38,684 nucleotides of DNA from Bacteroidaceae bacterium (GTDB lineage: Bacteria; Bacteroidota; Bacteroidia; Bacteroidales; Bacteroidaceae), in the NCBI GenBank assembly GCA_016280855.1, contig JAEEHP010000140.1, forward strand, positions 1 through 38,684, written 5' to 3'. The notes beneath the pieces were generated by a model. It had not been told where the DNA came from. It searched no databases and was given only the letters and a program-made list of their open reading frames with translations. This document shows, one piece after another, positions 1 through 7,091 of the stretch. A program made the position numbers and the translations under genes. Each line of letters opens with the position of its first letter. The first letter of the stretch is position 1.

Positions 1-257
1 ATGACTTTAGCTTTGTCATTAATCTCCATGAAGTGTTTTAGCCCTCCTGCATGGTCGCTGTGTCCGTGGGAGATGAACACATAATCCACCGTACTGAGGT
101 CGAGGCTCAATCGCTCTGCATTACGGATAAACACATCGCTTGCTCCTGTATCAAGCAAGATGCGATGCTTCTTTGTCTCTAACAGGATGGACAGGCCATG
201 CTCTGTCTGGAGTTGGTCGTTGCAAGTGCGATTATCTGATAATACCGTCCACTTCAT
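1..257 (-). CDS. Metallo-beta-lactamase-fold hydrolase, partial (C-terminus outside the window)
   Basis: The reading frame runs from an ATG at 257 off the left edge, so only about 85 residues are visible. They begin MKWTVLSDNRT and contain the metal-binding motif HGHSDH at about residues 70-75 in the context FISHGHSDHAGGL, the usual HxHxDH signature of metallo-beta-lactamase-fold hydrolases. The stretch LLETKKHRILLDTGAS before it is typical of the subgroup related to the methanopterin-precursor synthase-like MBL proteins. The substrate cannot be told. Its ATG overlaps the stop of the upstream gene (ATGA), so the two are translationally coupled and probably act together. Confidence 0.85.
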   Translation of the reverse strand, partial: MKWTVLSDNRTCNDQLQTEHGLSILLETKKHRILLDTGASDVFIRNAERLSLDLSTVDYVFISHGHSDHAGGLKHFMEINDKAKV

Positions 258-655
258 TTGCCAAACGACGGAACGTAGTACACAGGCTTTTCTTCATGAT
301 GGTTGCAATCGTGATGTTCGCAGGATTCAAGCGAATCTTTCAGCTCGCCATTCTGATATGCCTTCAGCACATCATCTACAGAACCGTGACAGCCTCTGAT
401 GACTGAGATGCCATGAGCAGAAAGTTTGTTGTAGGCTCCCATACCCATGTTACCTGCCAGCATGAGGGTGATACCCATCTCCTGCATGACAGATGCAATG
501 TTCGACTTGCATCCGCATCCTTCAGGGGTATCCAGACGCTCTTGCTTGACTACCTGGTTCTGTTCATCGAGTGTTACTACGGTATAATAGGCACAATGGC
601 CGAAGTGGTCATCCACCATACCATCACGTGCTGGAATTGCTATTAACTTTATCAT
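254..655 (-). CDS. NifX/NifB-type dinitrogenase iron-molybdenum cofactor family protein
   Basis: A 133-residue protein starting MIKLIAIPARDGMVDDHFGHC. The opening strand, the DDHFGHC motif and the later GVSVIRG-like segment (here HGISVIRGCHGSVDDVL) match the small RNase H-like fold family that includes NifX, NafY and the C-terminal part of NifB, which bind or carry iron-sulfur or FeMo cofactors. In non-diazotrophic Bacteroidetes such proteins occur without nitrogenase, so a role in nitrogen fixation is not implied. The Cys- and His-rich tail (ESCEHHDCNHHEEK, about residues 110-123) could bind metal. It starts 18 bases after the ygbA-like stop and overlaps the MBL gene by 4 bases. Confidence 0.85.
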   Translation of the reverse strand: MIKLIAIPARDGMVDDHFGHCAYYTVVTLDEQNQVVKQERLDTPEGCGCKSNIASVMQEMGITLMLAGNMGMGAYNKLSAHGISVIRGCHGSVDDVLKAYQNGELKDSLESCEHHDCNHHEEKPVYYVPSFGK

Positions 656-673
656 ATTTTACTAATACTTATT

Positions 674-967
674 TTATTTATACAAGAAATGCTTTATGGC
701 TTCAACTGGCGAATAGAATAACATTCTTGGCCCTGCCCAGCGAATGATTTCACGAATCTGTTCACGCTCTTTTGGCGCATAACAGTGAGTTGGGCAGTTC
801 TTACAAGCGGTCTTTTGCTCACCATACTTACAATGGTCGAGACGGCGACAAGCAAACTCTGCCAGATGCTGATATTCATCCGGCATTCTGTTCTGCTTGA
901 GATGATGACGACAGTACAGCTCTATCATCTTGCAGACGGTCTGCTTCTCTCGCTCAATCCTGGTCAT
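674..967 (-). CDS. ygbA: YgbA-like protein (nitrous oxide-stimulated promoter family)
   Basis: A 97-residue protein starting MTRIEREKQTVCKMIELYC. It carries the family pattern HCKYGEQKTACKNCPTHCY at about residues 45-63, followed by KEREQIREIIRWAGPRMLFY and a terminal IKHFLY. This cysteine-rich arrangement is that of the YgbA family, named for a promoter stimulated by nitrous oxide and linked in enterobacteria to nitrosative stress. The frame stays open much further upstream (to 1351), but that extension runs through a hairpin and repeat sequence and has no family similarity, so the ATG at 967 is preferred. It is the first gene of a three-gene operon with the NifX-like and MBL genes. Confidence 0.85.
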   Translation of the reverse strand: MTRIEREKQTVCKMIELYCRHHLKQNRMPDEYQHLAEFACRRLDHCKYGEQKTACKNCPTHCYAPKEREQIREIIRWAGPRMLFYSPVEAIKHFLYK

Positions 968-986
968 ACAGGCTGCGAAGATACGA

Positions 987-1017
987 AAAAATCCCCGTAC
1001 TCGTGCGAATACGGGGA
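987..1017 (-). terminator. Intrinsic terminator-like hairpin upstream of ygbA
   Basis: Read on the minus strand, a CCCCGTA/TACGGGG stem (arms 1011-1017 and 994-1000, 10-base loop) is followed by a run of T (987-992). The hairpin ends about 20 bases before the YgbA-like start. It can be the end of a transcript from the GH gene upstream or an attenuator in the ygbA leader. Confidence 0.6.
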
Positions 1018-1080
1018 AAGATTTGGGATTTATTAGCGAAAGAGGTGCTCCTTTAGTATTCCTTAGGTAGTCATTGTATC

Positions 1081-1200
1081 TATATCGTAGAGATATCCAA
1101 GCGATATCGTAGCGTAGGCCGAGCGTAGGCGTAGAACCCTCGGAGATGGCTTGTAGATGACTCGACGATGGAAGGGAGATGGAAGGGAGTAACAAGGGAG
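1081..1200. repeat. Dispersed intergenic repeat, copy 1
   Basis: The intergenic sequence contains GCGTAGGC-type words repeated in tandem and a segment ending CTCGGAGATGGCT. Its reverse complement resembles 25640-25712, the shared core being GCCATCTCCGA followed after a short gap by GGCCTACGCTACG-like sequence. This points to a degenerate dispersed repeat family, not a gene. Confidence 0.45.
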
Positions 1201-1215
1201 TGGCAAGAAGAAAGA

Positions 1216-1246
1216 TCTGACCGTTCCCTCTAAGGAAAGAGTCAGA
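1216..1246 (-). terminator. Possible terminator of the GH128-like gene
   Basis: An inverted repeat, TCTGAC (1216-1221) with GTCAGA (1241-1246), has inner TTCC/GGAA pairing. It lies about 26 bases past the stop codon, and on the minus strand it is followed by TCTTTCTTCTT. The T tract is interrupted, so this is a moderate call. Confidence 0.4.
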
Positions 1247-1271
1247 CCTTAATAAATTGTCAGCAACTCTT

Positions 1272-4200
1272 TTATCGCAGATATTTCTTGCCGTTAATGA
1301 TGTAGATTCCTCGCTGTGGGATGTTTGTGAGCCGACGACCCTGCAGGTCATAGCATTGACTATTGGACGATTGACTATTTACGACTTGGCCGCTGATGCC
1401 GTTGGGAACACCACTACCAATGTATGTCAGTTGGAAGTGGTCCACGCTCCACCATGCCGTCTGGCTGGCCGAGGTCGAGGCTCCCACGATAAGTTGGTCA
1501 CCCTGAGCAATGTCGATGATGTCGGTCTCTACCTTCAGCCAGCCACGCTGGTAGTCGCTGCCGGCGATGGTGTTGCCGTCCTGACCCTTGATGGTCTTGT
1601 TGTAGCTCTTGGTCTTGCCGTCCACATCTTTGTGGGTGGCGCGGAGTGTGAGGTTGATGCCCGGTGTGCCACGCATGAGGGCACTGAGGCGATACTGTCC
1701 GGCGGGCAGGCCCACGATGGTCTGCTGCATCGACGAGTTGAGCGAGCCACTGTTCCACTTGTCGAAGTACTTATTATCGCTGTTGCCGTCCCAAGCCTGT
1801 CCGCTGGTAATGCCGAGGTTATTGACCGTCCAGAAGGTTGTGGTGCTGCGGACGCAGTCGGCATTCATGATGAAACCGGAGGCATCGCGCTCGCCGTTTT
1901 CCTTTTCAGGGAATACGGCTATCAGGGCTTCGCCTGCAGCTCGGATAACCTCGTCGGCAGAACCGGCGAGCACCTCGTCCTCTGTACCCAGATACGTCAG
2001 GCGGAAGTTGTCAGCACCTGCCCAGCGGGCACTCATTCGGCCAATGTTGCGGATGCCTACACGCATTTTTCCGTCGCGAACGATGATACGCTCCACGATT
2101 GTCATTTGGCTGTAGTTGATCTGTCCGTTACGAGTGACGGGCGAGAAATAGAGTACCCCGTCGGCCTCGGCATAAAGACCCATGTGCCCGTTGACGGTTG
2201 CCCCGCTCACACCGTCGGTGGAGTCGAAACAGGCAGCCTCCAACTGATAGACGCCTGCGGGCAGACCCGTCACGTCCTGATAGTAGTTGAAGTCGATGTC
2301 GGCAGCGTTGGTGTCCCACACCTCGAAATAGGTGTCGCCGCCGTCGGCCTTGGTGTTGCCGTTCTTGGCATTGCGCTCGCACGTCCAGCCCTTGATGCTG
2401 GTCTTGCTCTCAGCATTGATGCTACCGTTGATGAGGTAGCGCGACATCGAGACGGCTCCCGACGTGAGGGTCTTGTTCTTCCAGGTCTTTTCCACCACGC
2501 GGTATGAGTAGTCCTTGTCGCCATTGACATCGGTGTCCTCATAGTTGAAATCCACGAAGTCGGGTCGTTCCCATGTCTTCACATCCTGCCAAGCCCCCGT
2601 TCCCTCGCGTCGTTGCAAGGTGATGCTCTCGGCCAGGTCACAGTCCATTGACTGCCACTCCACTACGCAAGCGGCCTTCTCGGCATCGTAGGTGGCCAGC
2701 AGACTCTTGGCAGCCTGACAGCGCCACTCACGCGGAGCATAGTCGTAGTTGGGGTTATAGCCCGTGCCGGTCTTCATCTTTGCATAGTATTCGCCTGCAG
2801 GTGTCAGGTTGCCGTTCCACAGAATCTTCGAGCAGGGCCACTCGTCGTTCCAGTAGGCATAGCGCTCCACGCAGTCCTGACCGTTCAGGTTCTCCCAGAT
2901 GCGGGCACACACCTCTTTATTCTTCTCCAATGTAGCAGCCGAGGGATTGCCGCGCTCCTCGTTGGTGGTAGCCACATCGAAGATGCCGAAGCCGCCGCTC
3001 CACGATGCGCCCCAGATGAACTCGGTAATCCACACGGGGCGATGGTACTTGTCGGCCCAGCTCGAGCGGATGTTATTGAAGTTGCCCTCGTTCCAGTAGC
3101 AGTGGATATCCACCACGTCGCAACGCCAGCCACGGGCATCGATAGAGTCGAAGAACTGCTGATGGAACCACTCGCCGCTGTCGAACGATGAGGGCGAGAG
3201 CAGACGTCGGCCTGTGCGCATCAGCTGCGGCCAGCGTTCCAGTTCCTGTGCCACGGTGGCGGGATAGGGATCGGCGCTGTTGGCCGGCTCGTTGTCGGTC
3301 TTCAGGTTGGGCGACTGGTTGTTCTGACCCAGCTGCTGGTCGGTGGTGCTCCAGAGGTTGTTCATGTGGGGCACGCACTCATAATCCGAGCCGAGGCTCT
3401 GACCCATCCCCCAGGCGTAAGTCCACGTGCAGTTGAGCTTCTTCAGGTTGTTCGTGTCGAGGATGTTGGCCACGCCGTTCTTGCCCACGTTGTCCCAGCG
3501 GAACACGCGGTAGGAGGAGATGCGCTGGTCGAGGATGGCGGGCAGCGTATTGACAATGAGATCCTCGCTGTCGGCAATGAAGCAACGCTGATAGCCCCAG
3601 CCGGCCTCTCCGATGGCGAAGGTCACCATGTAGCCGCGCTTCAGTCGGAACGAGCGGATGCGGTTGTTCAGCGTCTCGTCGGTGAGCGTGTTCATGAAAC
3701 CCTTGGTGTTCTCGATGCCGAAAGTTTCGCACGCCTCGCCCTGGCAGTACTGCTCCGTATAGACCGTCAGCGGATGGAAGCCCGTCGCGTTCTTGTTCTC
3801 CTTGCCGTAGGGGTAGAGCACGGTGCCGTGGTCGTAGAGACGCAGTTGGCAGTTCTTCTCCGCTGTTGCCTTCTCTCCGTTAATCTTCACGTATGCGAGA
3901 TACTTCTTGGCCTCTGACGGGCGCAGGTTGTCGAAGAACAGCACAGAATGCTCCGTGCCAGTGATGTCTATGCTGCCCGTCGTGGTGAAAGGCTTAGTGC
4001 CGGTGATGTGCAGCTCCGATGCCCCTGTGAGCGTCATCGCCTGCGTCACCTGCTCCAGCGTCATCGCAATGTCGCCCTCCACCTCGCGGTCGCCATAGAG
4101 TCGGAAGTCATCGATGCAGAACCACCCCTTCTCGTTCGTGCCGTTGCCCGTGGAAGCGGCACCGATGGTCACCGTTCCTTCTGCCTCAAGCGTGAAGCTG

Positions 4201-4634
4201 ACCGTGAGCGTCTCCCACGTGTAGTCATTCTTGCTGAGGTTAGAAGAATTAATAGTACCCGCACCTGTGCGGACATACACGTGCTGGTCGGAGAGTCCCT
4301 GCGTGTTCGTCTTCATCTGGGCCGACAGCTTGTAATGGCCTGCGGGCAGTGTCAGTTCCTGATACAGGTTGAGGCTTGTCACCTTCTGTGCCCATAGGTT
4401 GTAGTGCTTGTCGCCGTCGGTGGCATCTCCTGAAGTGATTTTCATATCCTCCCACCCCGAGACACTCTTTTGCAGCGTCCACTTTGCCGTGCCGCTTTCG
4501 AAGCTCGGATTCTTGATCTTTGCCGTCCAGTCGAAGTCTTGTGCAGCGACCGGGCTGAGCGAAAAAATAAACGTGAAAAGTGAAAAATGGCCTGTGCAGA
4601 TGAGCAAGGCGAGGATGAGTGCAGTTCGTTTCAT
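1272..4634 (-). CDS. Secreted multidomain GH128/Asl1-like glycoside hydrolase with T9SS tail
   Basis: A 1120-residue protein from the ATG at 4634. The frame is open 28 codons further, but that part crosses the promoter box at 4684-4691, so the start at MKRTALILALLIC is chosen; it gives a signal peptide of about 31 residues. Order: jelly-roll module (about 38-180), beta-rich linker, TIM-barrel region of clan GH-A type (about 370-625), fibronectin-like segment (about 635-730), two more jelly-roll modules (about 735-890 and 930-1075), and a C-terminal tail YDLQGRR...GIYIINGKKYLR of T9SS type. Putative catalytic acids are E449 in DNEPAN and E538 in VWITEFIWG, with DIHCYW between them, resembling the Glyco_hydro_cc (Asl1, GH128) family. 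The substrate is probably a beta-glycan; the family is a best match by eye. It forms its own transcription unit. Confidence 0.7.
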   Translation of the reverse strand: MKRTALILALLICTGHFSLFTFIFSLSPVAAQDFDWTAKIKNPSFESGTAKWTLQKSVSGWEDMKITSGDATDGDKHYNLWAQKVTSLNLYQELTLPAGHYKLSAQMKTNTQGLSDQHVYVRTGAGTINSSNLSKNDYTWETLTVSFTLEAEGTVTIGAASTGNGTNEKGWFCIDDFRLYGDREVEGDIAMTLEQVTQAMTLTGASELHITGTKPFTTTGSIDITGTEHSVLFFDNLRPSEAKKYLAYVKINGEKATAEKNCQLRLYDHGTVLYPYGKENKNATGFHPLTVYTEQYCQGEACETFGIENTKGFMNTLTDETLNNRIRSFRLKRGYMVTFAIGEAGWGYQRCFIADSEDLIVNTLPAILDQRISSYRVFRWDNVGKNGVANILDTNNLKKLNCTWTYAWGMGQSLGSDYECVPHMNNLWSTTDQQLGQNNQSPNLKTDNEPANSADPYPATVAQELERWPQLMRTGRRLLSPSSFDSGEWFHQQFFDSIDARGWRCDVVDIHCYWNEGNFNNIRSSWADKYHRPVWITEFIWGASWSGGFGIFDVATTNEERGNPSAATLEKNKEVCARIWENLNGQDCVERYAYWNDEWPCSKILWNGNLTPAGEYYAKMKTGTGYNPNYDYAPREWRCQAAKSLLATYDAEKAACVVEWQSMDCDLAESITLQRREGTGAWQDVKTWERPDFVDFNYEDTDVNGDKDYSYRVVEKTWKNKTLTSGAVSMSRYLINGSINAESKTSIKGWTCERNAKNGNTKADGGDTYFEVWDTNAADIDFNYYQDVTGLPAGVYQLEAACFDSTDGVSGATVNGHMGLYAEADGVLYFSPVTRNGQINYSQMTIVERIIVRDGKMRVGIRNIGRMSARWAGADNFRLTYLGTEDEVLAGSADEVIRAAGEALIAVFPEKENGERDASGFIMNADCVRSTTTFWTVNNLGITSGQAWDGNSDNKYFDKWNSGSLNSSMQQTIVGLPAGQYRLSALMRGTPGINLTLRATHKDVDGKTKSYNKTIKGQDGNTIAGSDYQRGWLKVETDIIDIAQGDQLIVGASTSASQTAWWSVDHFQLTYIGSGVPNGISGQVVNSQSSNSQCYDLQGRRLTNIPQRGIYIINGKKYLR

Positions 4635-4683
4635 TGCGTTGAAAAGTTTATTTAGGTTTTCGTTATCGTTTTCGTTTCCGCTG

Positions 4684-4771
4684 CAAAAGTACTTCCTCTC
4701 TGATGCACCGAGGTTCACTATTCAACAAAAGAGGTCAAAAATCGATGAATTGTACGATTCTTGACCTCTTT
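4684..4771 (-). promoter_or_regulatory. Operator-promoter A, upstream of the GH128-like gene
   Basis: The -7 box TACTTTTG lies on the minus strand at 4684-4691. Half-sites, in plus-strand coordinates of their six-base core, are 4710-4715 (GAGGTT), 4731-4736 (GAGGTC) and, inverted, 4763-4768 (GACCTC). The last two form a 17-bp inverted repeat with one mismatch (4728-4744 and 4755-4771, 10-base loop). Spacings are 19, 21 and 32 bp, identical to sites B, C and D. The proximal half-site covers the -33 position, which lacks a TTTG, as expected for an activator-dependent promoter. The palindrome may also terminate transcription of the double-GH43 gene, whose stop codon lies just upstream of it in the direction of transcription. 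Confidence 0.75.
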
Positions 4772-4796
4772 GTATTTATAAATGCAGAGCTTTGTG

Positions 4797-7076
4797 TTAA
4801 TCAAAGGCTTCTTTCAGTAGGCAATACTCTTTTTCAGTGATGCGCAACACGGAACCGTGGCGCGGGGTGAAAGCCCCCGTTGTCTTGGTCTCGCGCTGCA
4901 ATTGGAACGTTCGCCAGTCATCGGTGCGGCATATCTGGTAGAAGCCTGCCTGGAAGCAGTCGTAGCCCAGGAGCCAGGTGCCGTCGGCGAGCAGGTAGGC
5001 TGTGGAACCCTCGGAAGCGATGTTGTTAGGTTGCATGCGACCGGGTACGAGCGTCCATGTGCTTTGGTCGTGAAGGTCAGTGAAGATGTACTGACGGCGC
5101 TGAAGGCCCTCTGCTCCCCAGGTATTGAAGAAAAGGTGATACATACCCTCGTCGTCCTGCACAATATCGGTGTCTATCGTTGGGTCTGGATAGTTGAAGA
5201 GGGACTGCGGTTCATCCTCTAAATCGCTGAAGTCGCTGTTAGCGTAGGCGTAGTAAACAGCATCGCGGGGGAAAGGACCGTCTTTCGGAGAATGTAGCGA
5301 AAAGTACACCATGTATTTCCCTTTCGTGGGGTCGTAGAGTGTCTGTGGTGCCCAAACAGCATCGGCTTGGGCGAAGATGGTATTGGCATACCGCTCTGGA
5401 AAATGAACCGTTTGGTGTTGCCAATGAATTAGGTCGCGTGAACGCATCATGACGATGCCACGGCACGACCATTTGCCCTGCTGCCAGTCCATGTCGGTGA
5501 GCACCATGAGGAACCAGCCGTCAGGGGTGCGCAGCAAGTGTGGGTCTCGCACACCTCCGCTGCGGCTGATGGTGTCGCTGGCGATGACTGGCCGCCCTTC
5601 GTTGAGCGGCTCAAAGTCCAGGCCGTTGCGGCTCAGGGCATAGCACACCTGTTGTCCCTCTGTCGTGTTGTTGATGAAGTAGGCGAAGAGGTAGCCGCCA
5701 TATGTATCCTCAACCTCCTGTGCTCCAATAGGATGAACTATAACCAGCAAATCCGAGGTTTCGACGTAACAGTCGTCTGTGCCGAACAAGTTCTTTCGTT
5801 TGTCGGTCCAGTTACTGCGCTCGCCCGTAACCTCCACTTTAATGCTATATTCACCGAGGGGCAGTCGTGGTGAAACGAAACGATAGCCTGTATCGGGCAC
5901 TTTACTATAGAAGTCGATTAAAGAGGAGTGAACATTGATGCCATCCTTGTCTGTGATGGTGACTTTGGCATAGCCACCATGTGGACTTGAAGTGCCAACG
6001 AGCACGACTTGTCTGCCCCTGAATGATTGGCTGACGCTTTCGCCAAGATGATTGGAACTTAAAAGCATGGGCTGCCGTAGGTGGCTGCTCGGGAAATCAT
6101 ACGGGCGACAACTGGTTGGCAACCACGTCTGCCAATACTCTGGTATTGATAGTTCTGTGCCTTCTGCCTTCAATGGGAGCCAGACGTAGGTGGCAGCAGA
6201 TGCCTGATAGGGATAGCTCCAGCGGTCACCCATATACATTGGTGTGCCGTTGGGCAGCATCAGCACGCTGGTGGTCTGAGAGTTCCATGTCAACGTTCCT
6301 TGGGGACAGAATAATCCCTGACGTGTCCATGGCCCGGCAATGTCGGTGGCCGTGAAGTAATAGTTGTCGTTTCGCTCCCAACTGGTAAGATTAGAGGTCA
6401 GCAGATAGTAGATGCCGTCTTTCTTGAACATCGCAGGCGACTCACCCATTCCCTCGACGTTGGCAACCAGCGTATCGACAGAAAGATAGTTGTCCTTCAA
6501 CCTGTAGATAGGACCGTGATGAACCAGCAGATAGCCCTTCCCGTCGTCATCTTGGAACACACCGATATCCCACTTATGGATGGGCTTGCCATTGTACTCC
6601 AGCGTACCTTTCAGCTCATAGTCGCCATTGATAGTCATGCTTGTTGCAACCACCGTATTCGGATCCATGTAACGCAAGTCATCGGCATGAGCGAACATGA
6701 CATAGTCACCTGTCTTCGGACAACGCATCACCTTGGGTCGCTCACCTACGCGGTTCGGTCCCAGCACGCCATCCTTCTGAACGGGCAGCACCACCCTTTC
6801 GAAACGCCAGTTGACCAGGTCATCGGACGAATAACAGCCAAAGCCGGGGAACGCGTTGGATGTGTCGGACTTATACTCCCCGAAGAGCCAGTAGCGCCCG
6901 CCGTCCGTCACGATACCCGCTCCGTGGGCATTGACGATATTGCCGTTCTGGTCAAACCAAGGTACACCATTGACGATTACCCCCTGATTCTCCTGAGAGA
7001 CTATTGTGTTGTTGTCGGCACGGCATTGGGAGGCGGCCATGCCGAAGGTTATCAGGCATACGAATATCTTTTTCAT
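4797..7076 (-). CDS. Secreted protein with two GH43-type beta-propeller domains
   Basis: A 759-residue protein with a signal peptide of about 20 residues (MKKIFVCLITFGMAASQCRA). The first propeller (about 30-320) carries NAHGAGIV, GERPKV, WDIGVFQDDDG and EGMGESPAMF, resembling GH43 subfamily 24/34 enzymes, some of which are exo-beta-1,3-galactanases; E212 is a candidate acid. A beta-sandwich linker (about 340-450) follows. The second propeller (about 455-750) has a more classical GH43 layout: VRDPHLL (D511), VWAPQTLYD, DTDIVQDDEG (D637) and IASEGSTAY (E689), ending TPRHGSVL. Two different GH43 domains in one chain suggest sequential trimming of one substrate. No T9SS tail is present, unlike its neighbours. 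It starts 15 bases after the upstream GH43-F5/8 stop, so the two are co-transcribed. Confidence 0.8.
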   Translation of the reverse strand: MKKIFVCLITFGMAASQCRADNNTIVSQENQGVIVNGVPWFDQNGNIVNAHGAGIVTDGGRYWLFGEYKSDTSNAFPGFGCYSSDDLVNWRFERVVLPVQKDGVLGPNRVGERPKVMRCPKTGDYVMFAHADDLRYMDPNTVVATSMTINGDYELKGTLEYNGKPIHKWDIGVFQDDDGKGYLLVHHGPIYRLKDNYLSVDTLVANVEGMGESPAMFKKDGIYYLLTSNLTSWERNDNYYFTATDIAGPWTRQGLFCPQGTLTWNSQTTSVLMLPNGTPMYMGDRWSYPYQASAATYVWLPLKAEGTELSIPEYWQTWLPTSCRPYDFPSSHLRQPMLLSSNHLGESVSQSFRGRQVVLVGTSSPHGGYAKVTITDKDGINVHSSLIDFYSKVPDTGYRFVSPRLPLGEYSIKVEVTGERSNWTDKRKNLFGTDDCYVETSDLLVIVHPIGAQEVEDTYGGYLFAYFINNTTEGQQVCYALSRNGLDFEPLNEGRPVIASDTISRSGGVRDPHLLRTPDGWFLMVLTDMDWQQGKWSCRGIVMMRSRDLIHWQHQTVHFPERYANTIFAQADAVWAPQTLYDPTKGKYMVYFSLHSPKDGPFPRDAVYYAYANSDFSDLEDEPQSLFNYPDPTIDTDIVQDDEGMYHLFFNTWGAEGLQRRQYIFTDLHDQSTWTLVPGRMQPNNIASEGSTAYLLADGTWLLGYDCFQAGFYQICRTDDWRTFQLQRETKTTGAFTPRHGSVLRITEKEYCLLKEAFD

Positions 7077-7091
7077 CTTTCCGGGTTGTGT

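Noticed and set aside
968..1351. N-terminal extension of the YgbA-like gene
   Set aside because: It crosses a terminator hairpin and a dispersed repeat and adds no family similarity.
1257..2507. Long plus-strand open frame of 416 codons opposite the GH128-like gene, and similar long frames opposite the other enzymes (3366-3917, 6516-7916, 13106-14185, 17?-20364)
   Set aside because: They are antisense frames of GC-rich genes with third-position bias; none shows domain motifs, signal peptides or promoters, and the minus-strand proteins are clearly real.
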